Shown piece by piece: positions 1 through 7,368 of a stretch of 64,000 nt of DNA. This DNA comes from Rikenellaceae bacterium (GTDB lineage: Bacteria > Bacteroidota > Bacteroidia > Bacteroidales > Rikenellaceae), in assembly GCA_015059945.1 (NCBI GenBank), contig SUZJ01000002.1:1-64000 (forward strand), in the 5' to 3' direction. Numbering within the stretch: position 1 is the stretch's first letter; each line of letters opens with the position of its first letter. The translations under genes were made by a program, and so were the position numbers. Below the pieces are notes generated by a model that did no database searches, was not told where the DNA came from, and saw only the letters and a list, made by a program, of their open reading frames with translations.

Positions 1-207
1 ATCGGCAAATTTTGCAAATCGCAAGAAAAGAAAATTTGCCAGAATACGCTAAAACACAATGTTTTGCATATCATTAGCAAATCTTAGAAAATGGGTGAAA
101 ATACCCTATAATTTACTTTGCGTAAACTGCGGGGCAATTTTTTTCGCAAGCCTTGCATTCATCTCTTTATTTGCGTTTATTTGCGTTTTTTTGCGTCTAA
201 CGTCTGA
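1..207. other. Intergenic stretch without a recognisable gene
   Basis: No convincing coding region is visible here; a 62-codon open frame at 59-247 has no signal or domain and runs into a repeat. A 10-bp perfect stem (GGCAAATTTT at 4-13 with AAAATTTGCC at 31-40) could be a transcript end or processing site of a gene left of the window. Positions 165-200 carry a short TTTGCGTTTA-like tandem repeat, followed by a fragment of the GTCTAACG spacer repeat. Confidence 0.4.
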
Positions 208-311
208 CAGACCCCTCCGCCCCGTCGGGGCACCTCCCCTAACTTAGTGGAGAAGTAATTTGTAATCTCCCCTACGAAAGGGGAGTGGCCCGTAGGGCCG
301 AAGGGTGGTCG
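208..311. repeat. Composite double-hairpin element, copy 1 (degenerate)
   Basis: Two inverted halves lie back to back: 208-252 begins with CAGACCCCTCC and 266-311 reads the other way. Each half holds an inner hairpin around CCCCTAACTTAG and an outer hairpin (GCCCC/GGGGC, GGCCC/GGGCC). The inner spacer and right end are more decayed than in the copies at 46,043 and 59,314. Confidence 0.7.
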
Positions 312-339
312 AAATTGCGTGCGCGTCCTCGCGCACATT

Positions 340-384
340 CCCCCTCTAAGTTAGAGGGGGTGCCCGAAGGGCGGGGGCGTGTGT
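340..384 (+). repeat. Half-element (type A double hairpin)
   Basis: A single 45-bp unit: hairpin CCCCCTCTAA/TTAGAGGGGG, then hairpin GCCC-GAA-GGGC, then GGGGGCGTGTGT. The same unit occurs at 10,261-10,305 (inverted) and 17,235-17,280. A separate 7-bp stem (GTGCGCG/CGCGCAC, 319-336) lies just upstream. Confidence 0.7.
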
Positions 385-385
385 T

Positions 386-419
386 AATTTTCAATTTTCC
401 ATTTTCAATTCTCAATTCT
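386..419. repeat. GARAATT heptamer array
   Basis: Imperfect tandem copies of AATTYTC (complement GARAATT) end just before the glyS promoter core. Confidence 0.75.
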
Positions 420-425
420 ATTCCG

Positions 426-433
426 TATTTTTG
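426..433 (+). promoter_or_regulatory. Promoter -7 element for glyS
   Basis: TATTTTTG fits the Bacteroidetes -7 consensus TAnnTTTG and lies 51 bases before the glyS start codon. No convincing -33 TTTG is seen, because the expected position lies in the heptamer array. Confidence 0.5.
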
Positions 434-484
434 TAAATTGAATAATTGCGAACAAAAACGAATAACAAATAAACATACACAACA

Positions 485-2026
485 ATGACACAAGAAGAAC
501 TTTTCAAGAAACTGATTGCACACTGCAAAGAGTACGGCTTTATCTTCCCTTCGAGCGAGATTTACGATGGTCTGAGCGCCGTTTACGACTACGGTCAGCT
601 GGGCGTTGAGCTCAAAAACAACATCAAGACCTACTGGTGGGACTCGATGACCAAGCTGCACGACAACATTGTGGGTATCGATGCCGCTATCTTTATGCAC
701 CCCAAAGTTTGGGAGGCAAGTGGCCACGTGGGCGCTTTCAACGACCCCCTGATTGACAACAAGGACTCGAAGAAGCGCTATCGTGCCGACGTTCTGATCG
801 AGGAGTGGATTGCCAAGCAGGACGAGAAGATTGAGAAGGAGTGCGCAAAGGCTGCCAAACGCTTTGGCGAGAGCTTCAACAAAGAGATGTTCGTGCAGAC
901 CAATGGCCGAGTGTTGGAGATTGCCGCACGTCGCGACGAGGTTAATCGCCGTATGGCCGAGGCTCTGAATGCCAACGACTTGGTAGAGTTGCGCCAGATT
1001 ATCCTCGACTGCGAGATTGTATGCCCCATTTCGGGCTCGCGCAACTGGACCGAGGTGCGTCAGTTCAACCTGATGTTCTCAACCCAGATGGGCTCGGTGG
1101 CCGAGGGTGCCAACACCGTATATCTGCGCCCCGAGACCGCTCAGGGTATCTTTGTCAACTTCCTCAATGTGCAAAAGACTGGTCGTATGAAGATTCCCTT
1201 TGGTATTGCCCAGATTGGTAAGGCCTTCCGTAACGAGATTGTAGCTCGCCAGTTTATCTTCCGTATGAGGGAGTTTGAGCAGATGGAGATGCAGTTCTTC
1301 GTGCGCCCTGGCGAGGAGATGGAGTGGTGGAAGAGGTGGAAAGAGACCCGTATGAGCTGGCACCGCGCTCTGGGCTTTGGCGACGACAAATACCGCTTCC
1401 ACGACCACGAGAAACTGGCCCACTACGCCAATGCTGCAACCGATGTTGAGTTCAACTTCCCCTTCGGCTTCAAGGAGGTTGAGGGTATCCACAGTCGCAC
1501 CGACTTTGACCTTGGCCGCCACCAGCAGTTCTCGGGCAAGAAGATTCAGTACTTCGACCCCGAAACCGGCGAGAGCTATGTTCCCTATGTTGTTGAGACC
1601 TCGATTGGTGTAGACCGTATGGTATTGCAGGTGCTGTCGGCTGCCTATAAGGAGGAGCAGTTGGAGAATGGCGAGACCCGTACTGTGCTCTCTATTCCCG
1701 CACCTCTGGCCCCTGTTAAGGTGGCTGTGCTGCCCCTGGTTAAGAAAGACGGCTTGCAGGAGATTGCTATGGACTTGGTGCACAAGCTCAAGTTTGACCA
1801 CAACGTGCAGTACGACGAGAAGGATAGCATCGGCAAACGCTACCGCCGTCAGGATGCCATCGGTACCCCCTTCTGCGTTACCGTTGACCACCAGACCAAA
1901 GAGGATGGCACTGTGACCATTCGCGAGAGGGATACTATGAAACAGTGGCGCGTGAGCATCGACGAGTTGGAGTCGATTGTGGCCGACAAGGTTGGTATGC
2001 GTCAGCTGTTCGAGAAACTCGTATAA
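485..2026 (+). CDS. glyS: Glycyl-tRNA synthetase (dimeric eukaryote/archaea-like type)
   Basis: This cytosolic enzyme charges tRNA-Gly with glycine using ATP. The 513 residues match the single-chain homodimeric class II family rather than the two-subunit GlyQ/GlyS type. Class II landmarks are visible: RPETAQG near residues 215-221, the motif 2 segment with FRNE at 248-251 followed by QFIFRMREFEQMEMQFF, a SRTDFDL segment near 337-343, and the motif 3 region ETSIGVDR at 371-378. The last ~100 residues form the anticodon-binding domain (APLAPVKVAVLPL onward). The ATG at 485 fits the family N-terminus and follows a TAnnTTTG promoter core. coaD follows after a repeat-filled gap. Confidence 0.96.
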   Translation: MTQEELFKKLIAHCKEYGFIFPSSEIYDGLSAVYDYGQLGVELKNNIKTYWWDSMTKLHDNIVGIDAAIFMHPKVWEASGHVGAFNDPLIDNKDSKKRYRADVLIEEWIAKQDEKIEKECAKAAKRFGESFNKEMFVQTNGRVLEIAARRDEVNRRMAEALNANDLVELRQIILDCEIVCPISGSRNWTEVRQFNLMFSTQMGSVAEGANTVYLRPETAQGIFVNFLNVQKTGRMKIPFGIAQIGKAFRNEIVARQFIFRMREFEQMEMQFFVRPGEEMEWWKRWKETRMSWHRALGFGDDKYRFHDHEKLAHYANAATDVEFNFPFGFKEVEGIHSRTDFDLGRHQQFSGKKIQYFDPETGESYVPYVVETSIGVDRMVLQVLSAAYKEEQLENGETRTVLSIPAPLAPVKVAVLPLVKKDGLQEIAMDLVHKLKFDHNVQYDEKDSIGKRYRRQDAIGTPFCVTVDHQTKEDGTVTIRERDTMKQWRVSIDELESIVADKVGMRQLFEKLV

Positions 2027-2062
2027 AAGAAATTGCAGAACTTGTCCTAAATAAGACCTATT

Positions 2063-2135
2063 CATTAAGGCCATTAAGCTCCTTAAAGCCCTTAATGACT
2101 TAGGTCGGTTAGACGTTGGACTTTTGACGTTAGAC
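2063..2135. repeat. TTAAGG/GTTAGACG composite spacer repeat
   Basis: Degenerate repeats of TTAAGGCC and CTTAAAG are followed by GACTTAGGTCGGTTAGACG and a second GTTAGAC. The same two-module order is found inverted at 59,240-59,302 and 62,008-62,066. Confidence 0.65.
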
Positions 2136-2147
2136 AAAAAAGGAGGT

Positions 2148-2618
2148 ATGAGAACAGCATTTTTCCCCGGGTCGTTTGACCCCTTTACCATTGGCCACCA
2201 GGCGCTGGTAGAGGAGGGGTTGAGGATTTTTGATAAGATAATTGTGGCCGTAGGCGAGAATAGCGACAAGCACGGCCTGCTGCCTATGGAGCAACGCAAA
2301 AGGCTCATTGAGGATGTCTACCGCAACGAGCCTCGCGTCGAGGTGGTCAGCTATAAGGGGCTGACGGGCGACTACTGCCGCGAGCACAAACTCAACCTCA
2401 TTCTGCGTGGTATGCGCAACACCGTAGACTTTGACTACGAGCGCAATATGATGCAGATTAACCAGCGTTTGTATCCCGAGATTACCACCGTACTGCTCTT
2501 TACCCCCTCGGAGTATGTGGCAGTGTCGAGCAGCGTAATCAGGGAGATTTTGAGCTTCGGCGGCAGTGTGGAGCAGTTTATGCCCAAGGGCATCGATATT
2601 AACAACTATTTGAAATAA
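2148..2618 (+). CDS. coaD: Phosphopantetheine adenylyltransferase
   Basis: CoaD transfers AMP from ATP to 4'-phosphopantetheine, the penultimate step of coenzyme A synthesis in the cytosol. The 156-residue product has the nucleotidyltransferase signature GSFDPFTIGH with the TIGH motif at residues 14-17, the substrate-binding RGMRN near 87-91, and SSSVIRE near 127-133. The open frame extends 8 codons upstream to 2124, but those codons come from the spacer repeat. I prefer the ATG at 2148, which begins the family core MRTAFFPGSFDPF and directly follows AGGAGGT. It sits 18 bases before lpxD, so the two are probably co-transcribed. Confidence 0.95.
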   Translation: MRTAFFPGSFDPFTIGHQALVEEGLRIFDKIIVAVGENSDKHGLLPMEQRKRLIEDVYRNEPRVEVVSYKGLTGDYCREHKLNLILRGMRNTVDFDYERNMMQINQRLYPEITTVLLFTPSEYVAVSSSVIREILSFGGSVEQFMPKGIDINNYLK

Positions 2619-2636
2619 GAAACAATAGATAACACT

Positions 2637-3674
2637 ATGCAGTTTAGTGCAGAGATGATTGCCGCAGGATTGGGCGGCGATATTGTTGGCAACAAGGATG
2701 TGGCAGTGAGCACCTTTGCCAAGATTGAGGAGGGACACCCCGGGGCCATTTCGTTTATGGCCAACCCCAAGTACGAACACTATGTCTACACGACCGAGTC
2801 GACCATAGTTATAGTAAACCGCTCGTGGGAGCCCAAAGAGCCCGTTAAGGCTACGCTCATCAAGGTCGATGACGCATACAGCTGCTTTGCCAAGCTGTTG
2901 GAACTCTATGCAGCCTATAAGCCCAAGAAACAGGGCGTTCACCCTACGGCTGTGGTGGCCGAGAGCGCCAAGGTGGGCGAGGGGTGCTATATTGGTGCCT
3001 ATGCGGTGATTGACGAGGGTGCCACCATTGGCGATGGCGCAAGCATATATCCCCACGTCTATGTGGGCGACGGCGCAAGCGTGGGCGCAGGCTCGACTCT
3101 CTACTCGGGCGTTAAGGTCTACGAGGGTTGCAAGATTGGCCAGAGGTGTATCATCCACTCGGGCGCTGTGATTGGCTCCGATGGCTTTGGCTTTGCCCCA
3201 AATGCCGAGGGGTCGTATGACAAGATTCCCCAGATTGGTATTGTTACCATCGAGGACGACGTAGAGATTGGTGCCAACACCACCATCGACCGCGCCACTA
3301 TGGGCTCGACCGTTATCGAAAAGGGTGCAAAACTCGACAATCTGGTGCAGATTGGCCACAATGTTGTGGTGGGCGAGAGTACCGTTATGGCGGGCCAGTC
3401 GGCCATTGCAGGCTCGGCCAAGGTGGGCAAGCACTGTATGATTGGCGGTCAGGCGGGCGTTGTGGGCCATATCACCGTTGGTGATGGCTCGGTTGTAGCT
3501 TCGGTTACGGGTGTTAGCAACTCGTTGCCTGCGGGCTCGCAGGTTATGGGCAACCACGGCATCGATGTCCGCAGGTTCCGCAGGGTTAATGCCGTTTACC
3601 GCAACCTGCCCGAACTGCAACGCACCGTAAACCAACTCGAAAAAGAGGTTAAGGCGTTGAAGAACAAGGAATAA
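2637..3674 (+). CDS. lpxD: UDP-3-O-(3-hydroxyacyl)glucosamine N-acyltransferase
   Basis: LpxD adds the second 3-hydroxyacyl chain, from acyl-ACP, to UDP-3-O-acylglucosamine in lipid A synthesis. The 345-residue protein has an N-terminal uridine-binding domain (about 1-100), a left-handed beta-helix of hexapeptide repeats ([20 protein letters not shown] and similar, about 103-300), and a C-terminal helix. The conserved IGHN places the probable catalytic histidine at residue 241, and GSDGFGF lies at 180-186. This shows an outer membrane with lipid A. The gene follows coaD closely, and a heptamer array begins right after the stop codon. Confidence 0.95.
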   Translation: MQFSAEMIAAGLGGDIVGNKDVAVSTFAKIEEGHPGAISFMANPKYEHYVYTTESTIVIVNRSWEPKEPVKATLIKVDDAYSCFAKLLELYAAYKPKKQGVHPTAVVAESAKVGEGCYIGAYAVIDEGATIGDGASIYPHVYVGDGASVGAGSTLYSGVKVYEGCKIGQRCIIHSGAVIGSDGFGFAPNAEGSYDKIPQIGIVTIEDDVEIGANTTIDRATMGSTVIEKGAKLDNLVQIGHNVVVGESTVMAGQSAIAGSAKVGKHCMIGGQAGVVGHITVGDGSVVASVTGVSNSLPAGSQVMGNHGIDVRRFRRVNAVYRNLPELQRTVNQLEKEVKALKNKE

Positions 3675-3676
3675 TA

Positions 3677-3708
3677 ATTTTCAATTTTCAATTTTCAATT
3701 TTCAATTG
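3677..3708. repeat. GARAATT heptamer array
   Basis: Four tandem AATTTTC units begin two bases after the lpxD stop codon and lead directly into the 88-bp hairpin element. Confidence 0.8.
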
Positions 3709-3795
3709 ACCAAGCTGACGCTTGCTCTAAAATGCTCACGCTCGGCATAGCTTGCAAGCAATCTCTGCCCTCGCTTACTCGCATTTGCCTCAATT
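3708..3795 (+). repeat. 88-bp hairpin element, copy A
   Basis: The copy starts GACCAAGCTGACGCTTGCTC and ends ACTCGCATTTGCCTCAATT. It contains a CAAGC/GCTTG hairpin, an ATGC/GCAT stem around a variable loop, and the palindrome CTTGCAAG. Other copies are at 40,605-40,692 and 40,711-40,793 (both inverted) and at 62,079-62,166. Reading through it creates a spurious N-terminal extension on ruvC. Confidence 0.85.
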
Positions 3796-3803
3796 CCTCC
3801 CCT

Positions 3804-4412
3804 ATGTCTGACCAGCAACCGCGCATAATTATGGGCATCGACCCGGGTACAAACCGTATGGGATACGGGGTGCTGGAGGTGCTGGGCAAAAACAAGCTGA
3901 GGGCGGTGGTCATTGGCGATATCGAGATGACCAAGATGAAGGACCCCTACGAGAAGTTGCGCTACATTTTCAACCGCGTGCTCTCTCTGGTGGATGAGTA
4001 CAAGCCCGACGAGGTGGCGCTCGAGTCGCCCTTCTTTGGCGAGAATGTGCAGAGTATGCTCAAACTGGGCCGAGCACAGGGGGTGGCTATGGCGGCAGCT
4101 CTGTGTCGTGGCCACAAGGTCTTTGAGTATGCCCCAAGGCGTGTCAAGCAGGCCATAACGGGCAATGGCGGTGCCGCCAAGGAGCAAGTGGCAGCAATGT
4201 TGAAGAGTATGCTGGGGGTGGAGTATAACCCCAAGCGACTCGATGCAACCGACGGCCTTGCGGTGGCCCTGTGCCACTACTTTGAAACCTCGGCCACCAT
4301 TCCTCACCAGCCCGTAAGCCGCACCCGACGCTCTACAACCAAGTCGTCGTGGGACTCGTTTGTGGCCTCAAACCCCGACCGAGTGGTCAAAAGGGGAGTG
4401 ACCAAAAAGTAA
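3804..4412 (+). CDS. ruvC: Crossover junction endodeoxyribonuclease RuvC
   Basis: RuvC cuts Holliday junctions symmetrically together with RuvAB. The 202-residue product shows the RNase H-like acidic catalytic set: D13 in GIDPGTNRMGYG, E74 in ALESPFFGEN, and D147/D150 in LDATDGLAVA. The open frame extends upstream to 3732, but those 24 codons lie inside the 88-bp repeat, so the start is set at ATG 3804 (MSDQQPRIIMGID). The C-terminus carries a basic tail of about 40 residues beyond the usual family end. The TlpA-like gene follows after 28 bases. Confidence 0.94.
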   Translation: MSDQQPRIIMGIDPGTNRMGYGVLEVLGKNKLRAVVIGDIEMTKMKDPYEKLRYIFNRVLSLVDEYKPDEVALESPFFGENVQSMLKLGRAQGVAMAAALCRGHKVFEYAPRRVKQAITGNGGAAKEQVAAMLKSMLGVEYNPKRLDATDGLAVALCHYFETSATIPHQPVSRTRRSTTKSSWDSFVASNPDRVVKRGVTKK

Positions 4413-4440
4413 AAACTGAACAATCCTATAACAACACCGT

Positions 4441-5508
4441 ATGATGAAAACGAAGATTTATGCCGTAGTGGCCGCAGTGGCTGCTCTGATGATGGTTGGC
4501 TGCGCAGGTGGCCCCAAAACCTATACCGTCAAAGGTACCATAGCCGGCTACGAGGGTAGTGTGGCTCTGGCCAACGAGGCCTCGGGCGATATCTATGTTA
4601 CCGCACCCGTGGCCGAGGATGGCTCGTTTGAGATTAGGCTCGAGTCCGAAACACCTATGCTCACAGTGCTTGTGGTTGGTGGTCAGAGCGTTATGCCCAT
4701 ATTCTTGGAGTCTACCGAGCCCGTAGTCGTAGAGGGACAGGCCGACCAGTTGGGCTTTCTCACCGCCAAGGGTGGCGAGTCGAACAACGCCTTTGATGAC
4801 TATATCAGCGCCTACAACGCTCTGGTCAAAGAGCTCGAAGGGGCCAAGTCGCAACACGACTACTACGAGTTCCAAGAGAATGCTATGAAGCTACTCAACG
4901 ACTCCTACGAGCAGAACAAAACCAACCTCTGGGGTGCCTACCTGCTCGTTATGGGGCGCCATACCACAATGAGCAATACCGAGGTGCTTGAAGCCATAGA
5001 GGCCTTCCCCAAGAAGTTCCAGAGCCTGCCCGAGCTGGTAGACCTCACCGCTACGGTCAAGGCTATGATGCGCACCGACATCGGCCAGCCCTACACCGAG
5101 ATTACTATGGTCGACTACAATGGCCGTATGATAAAATTGAGTGATGTGGTAAAAAAGAGCCGCTACGTGCTTATCGACTTCTGGGCCTCGTGGTGCAACC
5201 CCTGTATGAAAGAGATGCCCTACCTGCACGAAGCCTACGCCAAATATCACCCTATGGGCTTCGAGATCTATGCCGTAAATCTCGACGACGGCCGCCAACC
5301 CTGGGTTGAGGCTATCCAGAAGGCGGGCGGTATGCCCTGGAAACACGTCGGCACCCAGGGCGGCTGGGAGAGCGATGCCACTACCAACTATAACGTCAAG
5401 TCAATCCCCACCAACTACCTGATCGACTGCAAAACAGGCCTTATCATCGACCACAACCTGCGTGGCACCGAGGTCGAAGAGGCTCTGGCCAAACTCTACG
5501 CCGAGTAG
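4441..5508 (+). CDS. TlpA-like thioredoxin-fold lipoprotein
   Basis: This 355-residue protein has a lipoprotein signal peptide with lipobox VGC (Cys21), an N-terminal region resembling DUF4369 (about 25-120), a helical middle, and a C-terminal thioredoxin fold. The redox motif FWASWCNPCMKEMPYL places the CxxC cysteines at residues 252 and 255. Such proteins act outside the cytoplasm as thiol-disulfide reductases or in extracytoplasmic redox upkeep; the substrate is unknown. The first two codons are both ATG, so the start may be 4441 or 4444. It probably shares a transcript with ruvC and ends at the terminator at 5562. Confidence 0.85.
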   Translation: MMKTKIYAVVAAVAALMMVGCAGGPKTYTVKGTIAGYEGSVALANEASGDIYVTAPVAEDGSFEIRLESETPMLTVLVVGGQSVMPIFLESTEPVVVEGQADQLGFLTAKGGESNNAFDDYISAYNALVKELEGAKSQHDYYEFQENAMKLLNDSYEQNKTNLWGAYLLVMGRHTTMSNTEVLEAIEAFPKKFQSLPELVDLTATVKAMMRTDIGQPYTEITMVDYNGRMIKLSDVVKKSRYVLIDFWASWCNPCMKEMPYLHEAYAKYHPMGFEIYAVNLDDGRQPWVEAIQKAGGMPWKHVGTQGGWESDATTNYNVKSIPTNYLIDCKTGLIIDHNLRGTEVEEALAKLYAE

Positions 5509-5561
5509 CTGTTTGGCTCCCGCCACTCGGACTGCCCCTAAGTTTGGGGAGTTGCCGCACA

Positions 5562-5597
5562 AAAAAACCTCTCGAGGAACGCCTCGGGAGGTTTTTT
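5562..5597. terminator. Bidirectional intrinsic terminator
   Basis: A 16-bp stem with one wobble (AAAAAACCTC...GAGGTTTTTT) closes an AACG loop between the convergent TlpA-like gene and threonine dehydrogenase. T-runs are present in both directions. Confidence 0.9.
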
Positions 5598-5617
5598 GTG
5601 CAAAATATGCGTCTGCT

Positions 5618-6565
5618 CTATTTGCCGAGCTTGGCCCTTACGGCGCGGAGCATATCCTCGGTCATCTTTGCCAAGTCCCAGTCGGGGCTCCAACCCCACT
5701 CCTCGCGAGCGCAAGTGTCGTCGAGCTTGTTGGGCCAACTGCGCGAAATCTCCTCCTTAACGGGGTCTACGGCATAGTCCATAGTGAACTCGGGGATGTG
5801 CTTGCGAATCTCGGCTGCGATAATCTCGGGGGTGAAGCTCATCGAGGCAATGTTGAAGCTGTTGCGGTGTTTGAGCTTCGAGGGGTCGGCCTCCATCAGA
5901 TCAACGATAGCTTTCAGAGCATCGGGCATATACATCATATCCATATATACATCTGCGGGGATGGGGCAGGTGTAGTGGCCAGTCTTTACGGCCTCGTAGT
6001 AGATCTCTACGGCATAGTCGGTGGTGCCGCCGCCGGGCATAGTCACGTTAGAGATGATGCCGGGGAAGCGCACGCTACGGGTATCAACACCAAAGCGGCT
6101 GTGGTAGTAGTTGCTCAGCAGCTCGCCAGTAACCTTGCACACGCCATAGATGGTGTTGGGCTGCATAGCCACGTCTTGTGGGGTGTTGTCCCTCTCGAAG
6201 TCGCCACCAAATGCGCCAATCGAGCTGGGGGTGAAGAGTGCGCAACCATACTCGCGAGCAATCTCGAGCGAGTTCATCAGTGCGCCCATATTGACGTTCC
6301 ACGCGCCCTGTGGATTCTTTTCGCCAGTAGCCGACAGCACAGCCACCAGGTTGAAGATGGTGTCGATGTTGTAGCTGCGTACCAGGTTGGCGTAGGCCTC
6401 GCGGTCGAGAATGTTCAAAATCTCGAAGGGGCCGTCGTAGGCCAACTGGGGGCACTCGCGGAGGTCGGCTGCGATTACGTTTTCGGGGCCATAGATTTTC
6501 CTGAGGTAGACAGTGAGCTCCGAACCGATCTGTCCGCCTGCGCCTGCGATAAGAATTCTTTTCAT
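5618..6565 (-). CDS. L-threonine 3-dehydrogenase, short-chain-dehydrogenase/epimerase type
   Basis: This NAD-dependent Rossmann-fold protein of 315 residues most resembles the SDR-type threonine dehydrogenases of Bacteroidetes, which oxidise L-threonine to 2-amino-3-ketobutyrate. The nucleotide-binding GAGGQIG lies at residues 8-14, Ser115 is in FTPSSIGAFG, and the catalytic Tyr140/Lys144 pair is in TIYGVCKVTG. Later segments (RFPGIIS, PGGGTTDYAV, MDMMYMPDA) also fit this subfamily rather than UDP-sugar epimerases. No 2-amino-3-ketobutyrate CoA ligase gene is adjacent. A small membrane protein gene ends 40 bases upstream on the same strand. Confidence 0.82.
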   Translation of the reverse strand: MKRILIAGAGGQIGSELTVYLRKIYGPENVIAADLRECPQLAYDGPFEILNILDREAYANLVRSYNIDTIFNLVAVLSATGEKNPQGAWNVNMGALMNSLEIAREYGCALFTPSSIGAFGGDFERDNTPQDVAMQPNTIYGVCKVTGELLSNYYHSRFGVDTRSVRFPGIISNVTMPGGGTTDYAVEIYYEAVKTGHYTCPIPADVYMDMMYMPDALKAIVDLMEADPSKLKHRNSFNIASMSFTPEIIAAEIRKHIPEFTMDYAVDPVKEEISRSWPNKLDDTCAREEWGWSPDWDLAKMTEDMLRAVRAKLGK

Positions 6566-6605
6566 CTTTTTTGTAAGGGTTTTTAGAGTTGTGTTTGTAT
6601 GTTTT

Positions 6606-6878
6606 TTATTTTGTCTGCTCGTTTGTGGGGGTAGGCTGCTCTTTGTTGTTGCGAGCGGCCTTTTTGTAACCCTCTATAAGGTTTTCCATATCCTTCATTT
6701 CGCGCAGTAGTCGCAGTGGAATGAGTATGAAATAGGCTGCAATGGCTACCATAAAGAGTGCCGATATGAGCGCAAAACCACCCAGTGGGCGACTGGTTAG
6801 CAACAAGATAGCCAACACCACCACGAAAGCCACGCCCAGCGTGTAGATAACCTTTTTGAGTGCTTTGTAGTCGTACAT
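6606..6878 (-). CDS. Small two-segment membrane protein, function unknown
   Basis: The 90-residue product has two hydrophobic segments (about residues 10-28 and 33-53) followed by a charged helix and a polar, Pro/Thr-rich tail. I recognise no family. A TAATTTTG promoter core lies 28 bases upstream of the start, and the threonine dehydrogenase gene follows after 40 bases, so the two may be co-transcribed. The start is the first ATG of the frame. Confidence 0.65.
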   Translation of the reverse strand: MYDYKALKKVIYTLGVAFVVVLAILLLTSRPLGGFALISALFMVAIAAYFILIPLRLLREMKDMENLIEGYKKAARNNKEQPTPTNEQTK

Positions 6879-6905
6879 ATATACAATTATGCAATTTCAA
6901 TCCCC

Positions 6906-6913
6906 CAAAATTA
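6906..6913 (-). promoter_or_regulatory. Promoter -7 element for the small membrane protein gene
   Basis: On the minus strand this reads TAATTTTG, a match to TAnnTTTG, 28 bases upstream of the start codon. Confidence 0.45.
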
Positions 6914-7106
6914 CAAAAAAGAATTGAGAGTTGTTACCGCTTGGGACCATTTTATTGCTCTACCGCCCCCAAAAAGATTGTGCCCGAGGGTGGGGTGGGG
7001 TGCAGTTCGTCGGCAAAAGTGTGCCATTCATCGCCCAAAAACGCCATACAATGTGGTATAGGGCACTTTTTTGGGGTTTTGTGGTGGTTGTTTGGGCCAA
7101 AATTAT
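6914..7106. other. Divergent intergenic region, no gene seen
   Basis: This stretch lies between the minus-strand membrane-protein promoter and the plus-strand peptide promoter. It is G/T-rich in part. Imperfect arms AAAAGTGTGCC (7014-7024) and GGGCACTTTTTT (near 7060-7071) could pair, but the fit is too loose to call a terminator or attenuator. Confidence 0.35.
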
Positions 7107-7114
7107 TATCTTTG
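7107..7114 (+). promoter_or_regulatory. Promoter -7 element for the first peptide/lipoprotein cassette
   Basis: TATCTTTG is a full match to TAnnTTTG, 77 bases before the peptide start. T/G-rich sequence with several TTTG words lies 15-30 bases upstream, but none has the ideal spacing. Confidence 0.6.
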
Positions 7115-7191
7115 TAGATATTGGCGTTTGGCCCAATGGCGAAACTAACAAAAACAAATAATTACTAAACAAACAAAAAACTTTTAACGGA

Positions 7192-7329
7192 ATGAAAAAA
7201 ACTTACACAACTCCCTCAGTAGACCTTTACGAGGTAGAGGTCGAGGCAGGTATTGCTGCGAGCACACAGCAGGCAATGGTTGATGAGATTTGGCTCGAAG
7301 AGGCCAACGACGGCAATCCCATTTGGTAA
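7192..7329 (+). CDS. 45-residue MKKTY-type peptide, cassette 1
   Basis: This short gene (ATG 7192, TAA 7327-7329) begins MKKTYTTPSVDLYEVEVEAG, continues with IAAST and ends in NPIW. It has no hydrophobic signal segment and is strongly acidic. A second peptide at 22,962-23,090 (minus) shares MKKTY, a proline at position 8, an E-x-G-I-A-x-S-T block in the middle, an acidic tail and a terminal tryptophan. Both lie 39-44 bases upstream of related lipoprotein genes, and both have their own TATCTTTG promoter. The function is unknown. Conservation of two diverged copies in the same arrangement argues that the gene is real. Confidence 0.75.
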   Translation: MKKTYTTPSVDLYEVEVEAGIAASTQQAMVDEIWLEEANDGNPIW

Positions 7330-7368
7330 TCCAAAAGTTTAACAAAAGCAATCAAAGAGAAAACAATT

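Noticed and set aside
2130-3635. A 501-codon minus-strand open frame
   Set aside because: It is antisense to coaD and lpxD, which both have diagnostic motifs.
3732-3803. Upstream extension of ruvC
   Set aside because: The 24 extra codons are the 88-bp repeat. The same peptide sequence appears in front of unrelated frames at other repeat copies.
5462-6586. A 374-codon plus-strand open frame
   Set aside because: It is antisense to threonine dehydrogenase and runs through the terminator hairpin at 5,562.
7000-7075. Terminator or riboswitch upstream of the first peptide gene
   Set aside because: The possible arms are imperfect and far apart, and they lie upstream of the promoter core at 7,107.
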